Assembly (NCBI GenBank): GCA_036897625.1 | Contig: JAYMTA010000134.1 | Coordinates: 1 to 38,156, forward strand | Source: Pelargonium cotyledonis | Taxonomy: Eukaryota > Streptophyta > Magnoliopsida > Geraniales > Geraniaceae | Length of the DNA: 38,156 nt | Reading direction: 5' to 3' | In this document: positions 1-11,100 of the stretch, piece after piece | How positions within the stretch are numbered: position 1 is the first letter of the stretch | Layout of the letters: every line of letters starts with the position of its first letter | Made by a program: the position numbers and the translations under genes | Notes under the pieces: model-generated | What the model was told of the DNA's origin: nothing | The model's database searches: none | The model's input: only the letters and a program-made list of their open reading frames with translations

Positions 1-3000
1 CCCGTCCCGGAGGCCTCCAGGCCCGCCGCGATGGCCTCTCTCGGCGCCATCGGCATCGTCCACGCCAATTCCTCTCCGTCCGTACAGGCCGCTCACATCC
101 GCTCCGCCAAGTCGCGCCGCGTGCCGGTTTTGGCTAATCCGACCTTCAAATCTCCCGAGAACCGCATCGAATCGGTCGATGATTTCGGATCGTCGCCGTA
201 CGTGCTCGTTACTGAGTCCGGAACGGCTCACTCCAAGCTTTTAGGATATGTCTCTAAGTCTGATTGGGAGAATCGGGCGAGCACGGAGGTCAAAATCTAT
301 GATTACATGAGCAGTTCGAAGGATTTGGTGCCGTGGAGTCATGATTTGGGGCAGATTGATCAGTACTTGGAGGAGAAGAAGAGTGAGTTTGTGGCTTTGG
401 AGAGAGACGGGAAGGTGGTTGATTTGGTGACCAAGGAGGAGGTGGAGAGGCTTAAAAGATACCCTAGGTTGGGAAAGGGGACTATTGGGCCAAACGGGGA
501 GTGGATGGTTGGAGCAGCAATGGGGACTAGGGAAGATGATAAGTTGAGACTGGAGGAAGTAGTGAAAGCCGGAGCAAATGTGGTGGTTCTGGATAGCTCT
601 CAGGGTAACTCCAGTTACCAGATTGATATGATCAAGTATATCAAGAGGACTTTCCCGGAACTCGATGTGATTGGTGGCAATGTAGTGACCATGTACCAGG
701 CACAGAATTTGATTCAAGCCGGCGTAGATGCTCTCCGAGTTGGAATGGGGTCTGGGTCTATATGTACCACCCAAGAGGTTTGCGCAGTTGGACGCGGGCA
801 GGTATATGGTTTTGCTTGTTAACTTCATGATATTATCTAGTCTTGTAATTGGATGTGCCATGTTACTTGTTTCTCTTTGACAAACATGGGAGCTTTCCTT
901 GTAAACTTCATGATCTTAGCTCCTCCTATAACTGAACTGTGTAGTGGCATATACTAATTACTATTTAACATCGTACTTAAGTGATCTGGTGACTCTGGTC
1001 GAATTGAAATTAATGAAACTGGTCGTTTCTGATACCAATAGAGCAAGTGATAAGATCATTTCTGAACAGAAAGTAGTAATCCAGACATGTTTCATGTGGA
1101 CGAAGGGAATGAATATTGTTACTTATGTTCCTTTGACAAAAGTGGGAGCTTTAGTTTTGGGATTCGGTATTATATTGATTGTCATGTGGTGCTTCCTAAA
1201 GTTGATTGATTACCTTCTCTGAATATCAAAATTGATCATTCATTTTATTGCTTATCATCTAAACGCATCGTTTTTGTGCTCAAGTTAGTTGTTTCGTCAC
1301 TCTTTACATGTTACATAGGTTAGATGTGCAGCCAAGCTGGCTTGTGTTTTATGTTTGATATGTCAATGAGTTAGTAGCATACAATCATACACGATATTCT
1401 GTCGCTTAGAGTGTCTGAAATGCAGTATTAAAGCTAGATGAATGTAACATAGATGGTCTAAACCCATGTTTGTTTGCTGAAAATACTATTTTATTCTTTT
1501 CCAGGCCAGTTGCTCATGATCTGTTTTTGCTTCCATTCACTTTTCAGGCTACTGCTGTATACAAGGTGTCATCTATTGCTTCGCAATGTGGAGTGCCTGT
1601 CATTGCAGATGGCGGCATTTCTAACTCTGGGCATATTGTGAAGGCTCTGACCTTGGGGGCTTCTACAGTAATGATGGGCAGCTTCTTAGCTGGAAGCACT
1701 GAGGCTCCTGGGGTTTATGAGGATCAGGTATACAATTCTATGCCTCTGTTCCTTGCGCCGTTCATTCCATAAAATGATATTGTATATTGCAAACCCACTG
1801 ACACCCAACACTTGCACCAAAAAAGCCGTGCATCATTTTTTTAACGTTATAAGTACTTTATCTATATCCTATACTTTATCCTTACTCCCCATCTCCTTTT
1901 GTCTTTTAAATAATTTTGCACCAATCACATGTTTTGTGGGGATATTAAGCTTTTTTAAGTGGCATGCTGCTTTATTGAATATACACTTTTTTATATTGTA
2001 ATTGAACTGTCATTGTAAGGGCTGTCCATCAGTCCAAGACCGGAGCAGGTCACCAAGAAGCAGACCGACTCCTGGACCGGTGCTGTTGGACCAAATTTAG
2101 TATATGAATATTTTTTATGGAATAAATGAAAATAATTTTTAATTGAAGTGAACTGTGTGAGTTATCATGGAGCAGATTGTACGAAAAGTAGTAAAAAAAT
2201 ATTATTTTTATAATAAAAATAATAAATAATTCACTCTAAACCAAACCCAGTTGGTTTGGTCCAGACCCTTTTTGTCAAATCCCCTAATATTGATACTTGA
2301 CAATTGGCATGATGTAGCTTACAAGATTCTTTGCATTGCAGTATTTGATTCCATTTATGTCCTCTTAGATCAAATAATGCTTAGGTATTCATAGACTATT
2401 TTGTCACTTATCACATGCAATGGTTATCTAAATAATTTCAACATTTTGGAGAACCTTAAAGATAAGGTTGGGTGAGTATTAATGGAGTGGTTGGTACCGC
2501 AATTTTTAAATAGAATTATTTTAAAAAATTATAATTATTTGGTCTGTTACTTGACCGGACCAAAGACTGGACCAAATGAATTTGGATTTGGTCCGAACCG
2601 AAAAGTGGAGTCTTAGCTTTGAGTTTGTTTTTGATGTCTTAACTTATGCTTATGATATTGTGCCAATCTTACTTGGGTACAGTTTTATACGCACATAGAC
2701 ATATGTAATTTTATATCACTGAATTATGAGTTCTAACATTTGGCTATATACCAGAATGGTCGCAGGATTAAAAAATATCGAGGCATGGGCTCCCTAGAAG
2801 CAATGACTAAAGGGAGTGATAATAGATATTTGGGTGATACAGCAAAGTTAAAGATTGCTCAGGGAGTGGTTGGAGCAGTTGCTGATAAAGGTTCCGTCTT
2901 GAAATTTATACCTTACACAATGCAAGCAGTTAAGCAAGGGTTTCAGGATCTTGGCGCCAAGTCTCTACCTTCTGCTCATGATCTGTTACGATCTGGTGTC

Positions 3001-3896
3001 TTGAGGCTCGAGGTAAGGCTCGTCGTTGCATTAATATGCCTTTTATTTGCATCGTCTCCTTACCATCTTTCATTTTTTATGTCTATTCTCAATTCGGAAT
3101 ATAATCATTCACATAAACTACCGTTTGGATTGGTTGAAGTAGTTATTTGAGATGAAAAACTATAGATCAGTTCAGTACCTTAGCCTTATTCACAGATAAA
3201 GGTAGTTTCTTGCATTTTTTTTGGTGACAACTGTCGCCCTATACATTCAATTTTTTGCTTTGTCATTTAGATTTGACCAAATTTTCTCACTCATCATGTG
3301 TATAACACGTAATCTATCTTCTTCTTTTTTTCCTTCTAATTACTCGTTTTACCCTTACTATCACCATTGGTTTCACATTTGCCGTGATGAAAAATTGAGA
3401 AAAAAAAAAAAAAAAGCTTTTTATATGCGTAGAGTTGAGAAATTGGAACTAGACCCACAACCACCCGAAGCTCGACCCGCATTTTGCGGGTTCAAGTAGC
3501 ATAAAATAGACTGATTGATTTTCGAGTTCAGTCAGGGTTGCCAATGAGAAATTGTGGATTAGGCAAACCTGCACTCACCCAGCCTTACGCGTACTGAAAC
3601 TTGAACCCACATGGACCCGCAGCTCTTGCTGGTTGGCTTTGGTTTGGGTACTTTCAACCCGAAACCTTAGATTTTTGACCCAGATCTTCAATTGTCAACT
3701 CTGTGTTGTTTAAATGTAGCTAAATTTATTTTAGATTTCTGCAATTTGCCTATTAGAGTCCTCTTATTTGCTAATTTAATAGTTATCATTTCAATCATGC
3801 TCTTCTCTTTGACGTTTTATACAGGTAAGGACTGGAGCAGCGCAAGCCGAGGGTGGAGTTCACGGGCTTGTTTCTTACGAGAAGAAAGCATTTTGA
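1..3896 (+). CDS. IMPDH: Inosine-5'-monophosphate dehydrogenase, 5'-truncated by the window edge
   Basis: Oxidises IMP to XMP with NAD+, the rate-limiting step of guanine nucleotide synthesis, in the cytosol. Exons: 1-801, 1548-1727, 2755-3012, 3825-3896, all joined in phase 0 by GT-AG introns. They give 436 visible codons ending at TGA 3894-3896. Plant IMPDH is about 500 residues, so roughly 65-70 N-terminal residues lie left of the window. The frame is open from base 1, so the ATG at 31 is internal (family context AAMASLG.IGIVH). Visible features: a diverged CBS-type insert (about codons 45-150), [18 protein letters not shown], the catalytic-cysteine loop [35 protein letters not shown], the flap [11 protein letters not shown] and the C-terminal [10 protein letters not shown]. 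The first ten codons read [10 protein letters not shown] where the family usually has VSEASMAAA-like sequence, so a few bases at the very edge may be variant or low quality. Otherwise it looks functional. Confidence 0.95.
819..1160. repeat. Local degenerate duplications in IMPDH intron 1
   Basis: Two short segments of intron 1 recur. TTTGACAAACATGGGAGCTT near 877 recurs as TTTGACAAAAGTGGGAGCTT near 1132. AACTTCATGATATTA near 821 resembles AACTTCATGATCTTA near 904. They look like small local duplications. The remainder of intron 1 (802-1547) shows nothing recognisable. Confidence 0.45.
1728..2754. other. IMPDH intron 2, AT-rich, possible old mobile-element remnants
   Basis: This is a GT-AG intron of 1027 bp. 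Around 2030-2110, 2240-2270 and 2545-2605 it carries repeated words of the type GGTCCAGACC, GGACCAAA and GGTCCGAACCG. They resemble the interior of small plant elements, but I could not place clean termini or a target-site duplication. No coding signal is seen outside the flanking exons. Confidence 0.35.
3431..3702. mobile_element. hAT-like non-autonomous element (MITE) in IMPDH intron 3
   Basis: The 272-bp segment starts AGAGTTGAGAAATTGGA and ends TCAATTGTCAACTCT, which are imperfect terminal inverted repeats of the (T)AGAGNTGGCAA type seen in hAT-like plant elements. The interior is rich in GACCCG/CGGGTT words, as in the other copies in this window. No convincing 8-bp target duplication is visible, so the insertion is probably old. 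A 17-A run lies just upstream. Confidence 0.6.
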
Positions 3897-4866
3897 TTCC
3901 GTTAGCCCGAAAGCCAGTCTGTTTCGTCGTGTTGGTTGCATCGGCATAGAGGTTGAGAAAATTGATGATCGGATCGAGACCCGCCAAACATCTCTTGTAC
4001 TTTATTTATGTTCTCTTTTTAGTTTCCTTAGAGTCTGTAATGTATTACTGTATTGCTCTTTGTGGTTTCGCTTCGGAGAGCATTGGAGGCATGGAATAAC
4101 AAACCTTTAGTGTGTGAAAGTGAAGAGAATTAGCAAAAAAAATTGCTTTATAGTTTCAAATGTTTCAGAGAACCTCATGCATGCATACTGTGAACCAGGC
4201 AATTTGGACCTGAACTTGTGGGTATCTGGTAAAACCCAATCCCGAAATTTGCGGCTTAGCACATAAAATGGTCTGAATAATTCCCGAATAGGCTTGGGTT
4301 GAGTGTTTCTTGAAGCTCAAAACCCGAGTTTTTTGGGTCTTTTTGAGCAGCACCTTTCCCCCCAACCTGAAAGCACGCAATAAGAAGCCCGAATTGTCAC
4401 CTCTAGCGAAGAGCGGTAACACAAATTAAATTTGTTTGGATTTGGATTGATAAAAGTTTGTTTGAACCTCGAAATGGTTTGATCGTTTGGATTATATTTT
4501 GAATTTGGGAGTAAAATAGGTGGATTTGTCCAACTATGGGATAAATTTTTTCCGACTTGACTAGAAGATTGGTCAGATCGGTTGGTTCTAAGTCGGATTG
4601 AATTGTGCTATGTACAATGCATTTATTAGAAACAAAATTGCATAAACTAGGATCAAATTGAAAGAAAAATAAAATTGCATAACTCTTTAGAACAAAAAAA
4701 AAAAAAAATTGAAAAACCATAATAAACATTTTCCAAATAACATTTCCCTATGAACTTTAAAATTTAATTATAAAAAATCCACAAATAAAAAATAAAATAA
4801 AAATAAAAATTCTGATGATAGCAACAGGACATTATTGTCTGTTAAGTTTCCCTCATAACCGAAAAA
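3897..4866. other. IMPDH 3' flank and IMPDH-RBR intergenic spacer
   Basis: The 3' UTR of IMPDH probably extends to about 4130. The segment around 4188-4407 runs from GGCAATTTGGACC to GAATTGTCACCTCTAG and has hAT-like words at both ends, so it may be a decayed element. From about 4430 to 4815 the DNA is AT-rich with A-tracts and no recognisable gene. Confidence 0.4.
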
Positions 4867-4870
4867 ATAT

Positions 4871-4878
4871 TTTGGCGG
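4871..4878 (+). promoter_or_regulatory. Possible E2F site (TTTGGCGG) upstream of RBR
   Basis: TTTGGCGG fits the plant E2F/DP consensus WTTSSCSS. It lies about 1.05 kb upstream of the RBR start codon and 96 bp upstream of a stronger second site. Eight-base matches of this kind occur by chance; the pairing with the second site is what raises it above background. Confidence 0.5.
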
Positions 4879-4966
4879 TAGCCGGTGACAAAACGCCTGA
4901 CGTGGCGCGATTCCATTGGGCCTTGACGAATGAAAACCTACATCTCATGTCGTTTTGTCAACTTTA

Positions 4967-4980
4967 TTTTCCCGCGCAAA
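4967..4980. promoter_or_regulatory. Strong E2F/DP binding site upstream of RBR
   Basis: TTTTCCCGCGCAAA contains TTTCCCGC on the top strand. Read from the other strand it begins TTTGCGCGGG, so it is a near-palindromic double E2F site. It sits just before the likely transcription start and first leader exon of RBR. Plant RBR genes are known E2F targets, so this predicts the RBR-E2F negative feedback loop. The site is seen in sequence; the regulation is inference. Confidence 0.75.
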
Positions 4981-4989
4981 CAGCATTGG

Positions 4990-5919
4990 GTCTCACACAC
5001 ACAAACCCAATAAAAAAAAGCAATAAAAAAGAGAGGGAAAACAGAATTTCACGGCTCTCAGCGGCAGCAACTGTTTCGTCATCTCCAAAACCCTAATTTT
5101 CTTCGATTTTCTCAGTTGCGATTCTGGGTTTGTTCGTCGAATCTGCTGATCAGTGGCTTGGAGGCGGAGATTTCAGATTGTTTGGACGCAGAATCGTAGG
5201 TTTTGCGAACTTTTGGATGAAATTTGGAATTGGATTCTACTGATTTTTTTTGTTGTTGCTCAAATTGTGGAATCGGATTCACTTTAGTTTATATTTTATC
5301 ATAATGGTTGTTATCGGAAGCTGTTTAATGTTTATATGTTTCATATTGGTTTTCAACTTCCGAAAAGATTAGAATTTTACTGTTCAGGTTAGGACTTGTT
5401 TGGATAGCGTTTTGAGAGTGCAGTTCTTGTTTTTGGAACTGGAGCTGATCTCGAGTATTGCAGAGACATCAGATTGCTTTACACTATATCGTAAGTTTTC
5501 TGTTTTTTTTTTTAGGTTGGGTAGAATCGGATTCAACTGATTTGAGCTAAAATGATTGAATCAGCTTCAATTTAGTGTTTTATATGATTCTTATAAACTA
5601 TGCGTTACCTAAAATTTTGAACATGTTCAATGTTTTTAAAATATTTTTTTGAAGAAATTTGAGGTTCTGGGTTTTTAGTTGCAATGTAGTGGATGTTCAT
5701 AGGTGGCTGTGACAATACTGCCTAAAGTTTTCAAATTTTCATATTTGATGATCTAAATGGCTAATTAAAAAAATCGAAGGATTCCTGGTTACTGCAAATT
5801 CAATGCAACCGGAAATCCAAATCCTAATTTAGGAGCCAGTAGTTATAGTGTTTGTTTTAGGTTAGGGTGTCATTGTTGTTAATTGTGATGTGGATGTGGT
5901 GTATCAGATCAGATAGAAT
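4990..5919 (+). other. RBR 5' leader region, probably containing a leader intron
   Basis: The region between the E2F site and the ATG has a leader-like CT-rich start near 5080-5110 and two similar candidate exon ends. One is CAGATTG...AGAATCGTAGG (5174-5200) and the other CAGATTG...TATATCGTAAG (5470-5495). A third related stretch with TCGGATTCA words occurs near 5270 and 5527. This suggests an internal duplication of leader-exon/intron sequence about 296 bp apart. A GTAAGT-type donor at 5491 and an AG upstream of the ATG would remove a leader intron. I cannot choose the true splice pattern without transcripts. Confidence 0.4.
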
Positions 5920-8136
5920 ATGGAATTGTCCCCTCCAGCTTCTTTGAGTACAATGTTGGACAATCAATCTTCAGTTGCAACTCAAGGAAATGCCATCAAT
6001 GCCCTTGAAACTCGGTTCAGTAATCTCTGCAAGGTTTTTTTTCTTCATCATATCCTTTGAGGAAATCAGCATCTTTTACCTATTCTTTTGCCTTTTGTTC
6101 TGCTTAGTTCAATTATTTTTCGCAGCGTTTAAATTTTTTTTTGGAAAATTTTGTCTTGGAATCCACAATCCAAATGCACAGGATGGATTGTCGTTGGATG
6201 AGAATACAACCACACAAGCTATAAAGGTCTTCAAAGAAACTAAGCACCTTCTACTAACACACATGTCAGCTATTGGAAGTGGAACGGTATTGTTACCTTT
6301 CTTTTTTTATTACAATATTGTTTACGGGAAAGCTTTATGTCAACTGAATTTGTTTCATTACATTGATTCAGTCAGAGGAAGTAGAACGGTTTTGGTTTGC
6401 CTTTGTTTTGTTCTCTGTGAGGAGATTAAGTGAGAAGAATGCCGAGACTGTGCAACAGGGATCCAAAGATAATACATTTAATTTATGCCAGATATTGAGA
6501 GTTACAAAGCTGAAGTATGTCATTTTTATTTATTATTGGTTTGGAATTATTTATTCATTATTTTTCACATTTTGTTACTTGCATTTTACAGCCTTACTGA
6601 CTTCTTTAAAGAGCTTCCTCAATTTGTTGTGAAGGCCGGTCCAATATTTGGTAATTTGTATGGCGCTGATTGGGAGAATAGACTCGAGGTATGGGAACAA
6701 TAAATACATCCTAATGGGGGTGCTTTCTGCTGAAATTATTATTTTATTATTGATTGAGCACATTGTGTTTGAGCTTCCACTCATGATTTTCTGTTCTATT
6801 CATTCACTCAGGCAAAGGAACTGCAGGCCAATTTTTTGCTCTTGAGCCATCTAAGCAAGTGAGTATCCTTGCTTCTGCATCTCCTGTTCCAGTTGAAAAT
6901 TAAAGCAGTTAATAATCTGCTTTGTAACTTGTTACACCTAAATCTTTAATCGATCAATTTATGTTATTTCGTATGGTTGTATCTTCTAAACTTTTAATTG
7001 AGCAAGCTCTGTTTCAAATGTATGGAAGAAGAGGTGAGGATGACTGATGATTAATGGTATTTCTGAAGGGCAATTTCTAGTATGCTCTAAAAATAAATAA
7101 GTTACCGCAACTCTTTCACTTATTAGTTAGCTTCCAAATATGGATCTCTTTAGCGCAATAGTGCCCTGGGATATGAAAGGTAAATGCTAGCAATTAGTTA
7201 GCACCATTTGGTTTTAATTTTTATTTTTATAAAAAATCTCCACAAAGGGCATTCCAGCTGTGTATTATGGAATGGTCAAATATTTCATTTCATTGGACTC
7301 AATTGTAGAAAGTACCGGATGACCGATTTCTGAAACATGGAGCTATACAGTGATCATATGTAGATAGATAGCACATTCTATGATTTTAATACAGGTGTCA
7401 CTTAGAATATTTCATTGTCAACATGACAAAGGTTTCTTATGCTGCAATTTTTCTTCATAACCTCTGCTTTCTTATAATTGTGCTCGTATGGTGTTCAGAA
7501 ATAACACTGTAACTTGTTACTTTAATGATTAAGGTACTATAAACGTGCATACCTTGAATTCTTCATGACAAGTGGCACAGATTATGAGAAGCAGTCATCT
7601 GTTGAAATTGCCACTGGCTATGTGTCTGAGTATCATCGATTTGGATGGTTGCTGTTTCTGGCTCTCCGTGTTCATGTGTTTAGCCATTTCGCGGACCTAG
7701 TGACTTGCAGTAACGGTTTGGTTTCAATAATGGTCAGTAACAGTCCTGTATCACTTCCACAATAAATTTACAATGGCTGTTTGGTTACTCTAGAGGCATA
7801 GTATTAAATATAGCTGTCTTTTCCAATGTGACAATGATTATTGCGTGTAATAACATGCAAACTGAATTAAAATTAAAAAAAGGGAAAATCAAATATCTTG
7901 TGTTATACAATTCAGAGTACCAAACCTATTTGTTGGCTAATTTTCGCCCTATATACTTTTAAGACCATGCAATATTGGACAAGACTAACAACTTTGAACT
8001 GTGTGAATTTTGTTACAGGCTATTTTAATCATCCATGTTCCTATTTGCTTCAGAAATTTCAGCTTCCATGATTCTCCACGCTTTGGTAATTCTTTGTCAT
8101 TGAAATTTATTTATATGTTTTTCACAAGTGTGGGCT

Positions 8137-8175
<39 letters not shown>

Positions 8176-11100
8176 ATATATATATATCCACTCTTCATTA
8201 GTGTGTGGCTTGACCCTTCTTTATTATGGCGGGTCAGATAGATCTTTTCACTCATTGAATCTTTTTATATATGATGATTCAGTTAAGAAAAATGACCGAA
8301 GTGTGGATCTGATTGCATCACTTTGCAACATCTATCACACATCAGAGGACGAGTTAAGGAAAATGATGGAGAAAGTAAGCAATTTAATAGAAAATATATT
8401 GAAGAAGAAACCCTGTTTGGCATCAGAGTGTAAAACCAGAAACCTGGAGAATATTGACACAGGTCCATTTGAACATTTTCTCATGTATAATTTAACAATT
8501 ATCCTCTTTTGAGGAATTGTTTCTGATTTATCATTTAGGAAATAGTGCTCCCATTTGTTCTAATGTTATGCTCCCTGCCAATACCAGATGATTTGATCTA
8601 TTTTGAAGATTTATTGGAGTCATCCTTGTCATATAGTTTAAGTATTTTAGAAAAGGATTATGACGATGCAATTCGTAACAAGAGTGAAGTGGATGAGAGG
8701 TTGTTTGTTAATGAGGATGGTAGCTTACTTGGTTCAGGGAGCTTGTCTGGAGGTGCATGGAATATGAGTGGTTCCAAGGTATGGCCTCAATGAAGAATGT
8801 ACATTATTTGTAACATTTATTTAAGTCAAGTTAATTGTGTGTTGTCATTATTTCTGTTTTATAGAGAAAATTGGATTCGATAGCCTCCCCATCAAAGACT
8901 TTTACAAGCCCACTCTCTCCTCTCCGCTCTCCTGCAAATGCGATTATTGATAGTTCTAAGATGGTGGCTACGCCAGTAAGCACAGCCATGACAACTGCAA
9001 AGTGGCTTCGGACTGTCATTTCTCCACTTCCATCAAAGCCCTCTTTAGAATTGGAGCGGTTTCTAGCCTCCTGTGACAAAAACGTCACTGATGACGTAAT
9101 ACGTAGGGCTCACATAATATTGGAAGCTATTTTTCCGGGCAGTGCTATTGAAGAGCGTTGTGCTTCTGGAAGCATGCGAAGTGCAAACTCAATGGAAAGC
9201 ATATGGGCAGAGCAGCGTAAACTGGAAGCACTCAAGTTATATTTTAGAGTCTTGGAAGCAATGTGCAGAGCAGAGGCCCAAATTTTGCGTGAAAATAATT
9301 TGACCTCTTTATTAACTAATGAGAGGTTTCACAGATGTATGCTTGCCTGTTCTGCAGAATTGGTTCTGGCCACATACAAGACTGTGACGATGTTGTTTCC
9401 TGCGGTGTTGGAGAGAACTGGAATTACAGCTTTTGATCTTAGCAAGGTGATAGAGAGTTTCATTAGGCATGAGGATTCTCTCCCAAGAGAATTGAAGCGG
9501 CATCTGAATTCATTGGAAGAGTTACTATTAGAGAGTATGGTGTGGGAAAAGGGTTCCTCAATGTACAATTCTCTGACAGTTGCAAGACCAGCCCTCAGTG
9601 CTGAAATAAATCGTCTTGGATTATTAGCAGAACCAATGCCATCTTTGGATTCAATATCCATGCATATTAACTTTTCTTGTGGAGGCCTGCCTCCCGTCCA
9701 TTCTTTGCAGAAACACGAGGCTTCAGCAGGTACTCTTGAATCTTGGCCTCTACTCTGTGTATCATTATTAAGGGCAAATTTGCTTTCTCAAAATATACGG
9801 AGAAGCATATTACTAGTTGTAAACATCCTCCAATAATTGCTCACGACATAGTTGCAGATGAGCAGCAGTTTATATTTAGTTGTCCTCCCTCTTCGGTAGA
9901 ACAGGGAATAGTTTGAATTTTACTAACCAGTTTTATGCCATTATTTCTCAGTTCACAAGGGGGATATGAAGTCTCCAAAGAGAGTCTGCACAGACTATCG
10001 AAGTGCCCTTGTGGAGCGGAATATGCTTACATCACCAGTGAAGAACCGCATGCTGTCCCCTGGTAACCTTAAACCAAAGCTATCACCGGCTCCTTTGCAA
10101 TCTGCATTTGCTAGGTATGTTTGTTGCCCATTACAAAGGAGCATGAAATCTCACGTTTAATTTATTTGCTTGGTTATGCTGTTGCATTTTTAGTTTTTTA
10201 ATATATAAAAATATGCTGTACACAGTCCCAACCGACCAAATCCAGGAGCCAGAGGGGAAACATGTGCAGAAACTGGGATCAATGTTTTCTTCAGCAAGGT
10301 ATTTACCTAATTCTTTTCATGGAAATTGGTAGTGTTACATTAACTAAATAAATGGGATCAATGTTTTCTTGGCAATCGTCAGTGCTCCGTTAACTAAATG
10401 TGCTGTTTTATCTGCAATTTGCCCTTTATTGAAGGGTAGATTGCAGATCAATAATAAAATACCCTATATTTAGCCCCCTTTGCAGAAAACTGTACTTTTT
10501 TTTTCCTGTAACAATGAACTCCCTGTACTTTCAAATTTTCATTTTGTTAGTTTTAGTTGTTTTTTTTTTCTCTTATCATGAGTACAGCACATCGCTGATC
10601 ATGAGTTTGATCTCCACCATTATGTGTAGCTCATTCACTTTATATTTTTCCAATGTGTGACTTTTTCACCCACTTCAACACCCCTCAAGTGTGAGCCTCA
10701 CAATTTTTCTTTCATTGTGGGCTCGACATGTGCACAATCAGGGGCCTTTTTAAAATCGGCACTCCCCATTTTTCTTCTATATGTGGGCCATTGCAGGCAT
10801 GTCGTTCTGTAAATTGGCTAGAGACCACATGGGGTTAACCTAAATGGGCCCCCTTATTCTATCAAATCTCACTCACATTCACCATATATTTCACTTTGCC
10901 GAAATGAAAAATTGAAAGTACAAGGAGTTAGTTGTTCACAAAGAGACAATAGGGAACTATTTGCACATGGGGATAGGACAATGTATTTCAATTTGTCCTA
11001 GATTTTATTGATGGTAGTTTATAAGAGAAGTTCCCTGTTTTGCTTGTGTATACCCACAGTAATTGACTAATTGTGTATCATTTGCAAATAAAGTTAGCTG

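Noticed and set aside
31-822. ATG at 31 as the start of a 263-residue protein
   Set aside because: The same frame is open to base 1 with family-like residues, and plant IMPDH needs about 65 more N-terminal residues. The ORF also runs past the GRGQ|GT donor into the intron.
241-861. 206-codon open frame on the minus strand
   Set aside because: It is the antisense shadow of IMPDH exon 1, with no family motifs.
2030-2605. Complete transposon in IMPDH intron 2
   Set aside because: GGTCC-type words repeat, but no paired termini or target duplication could be defined.
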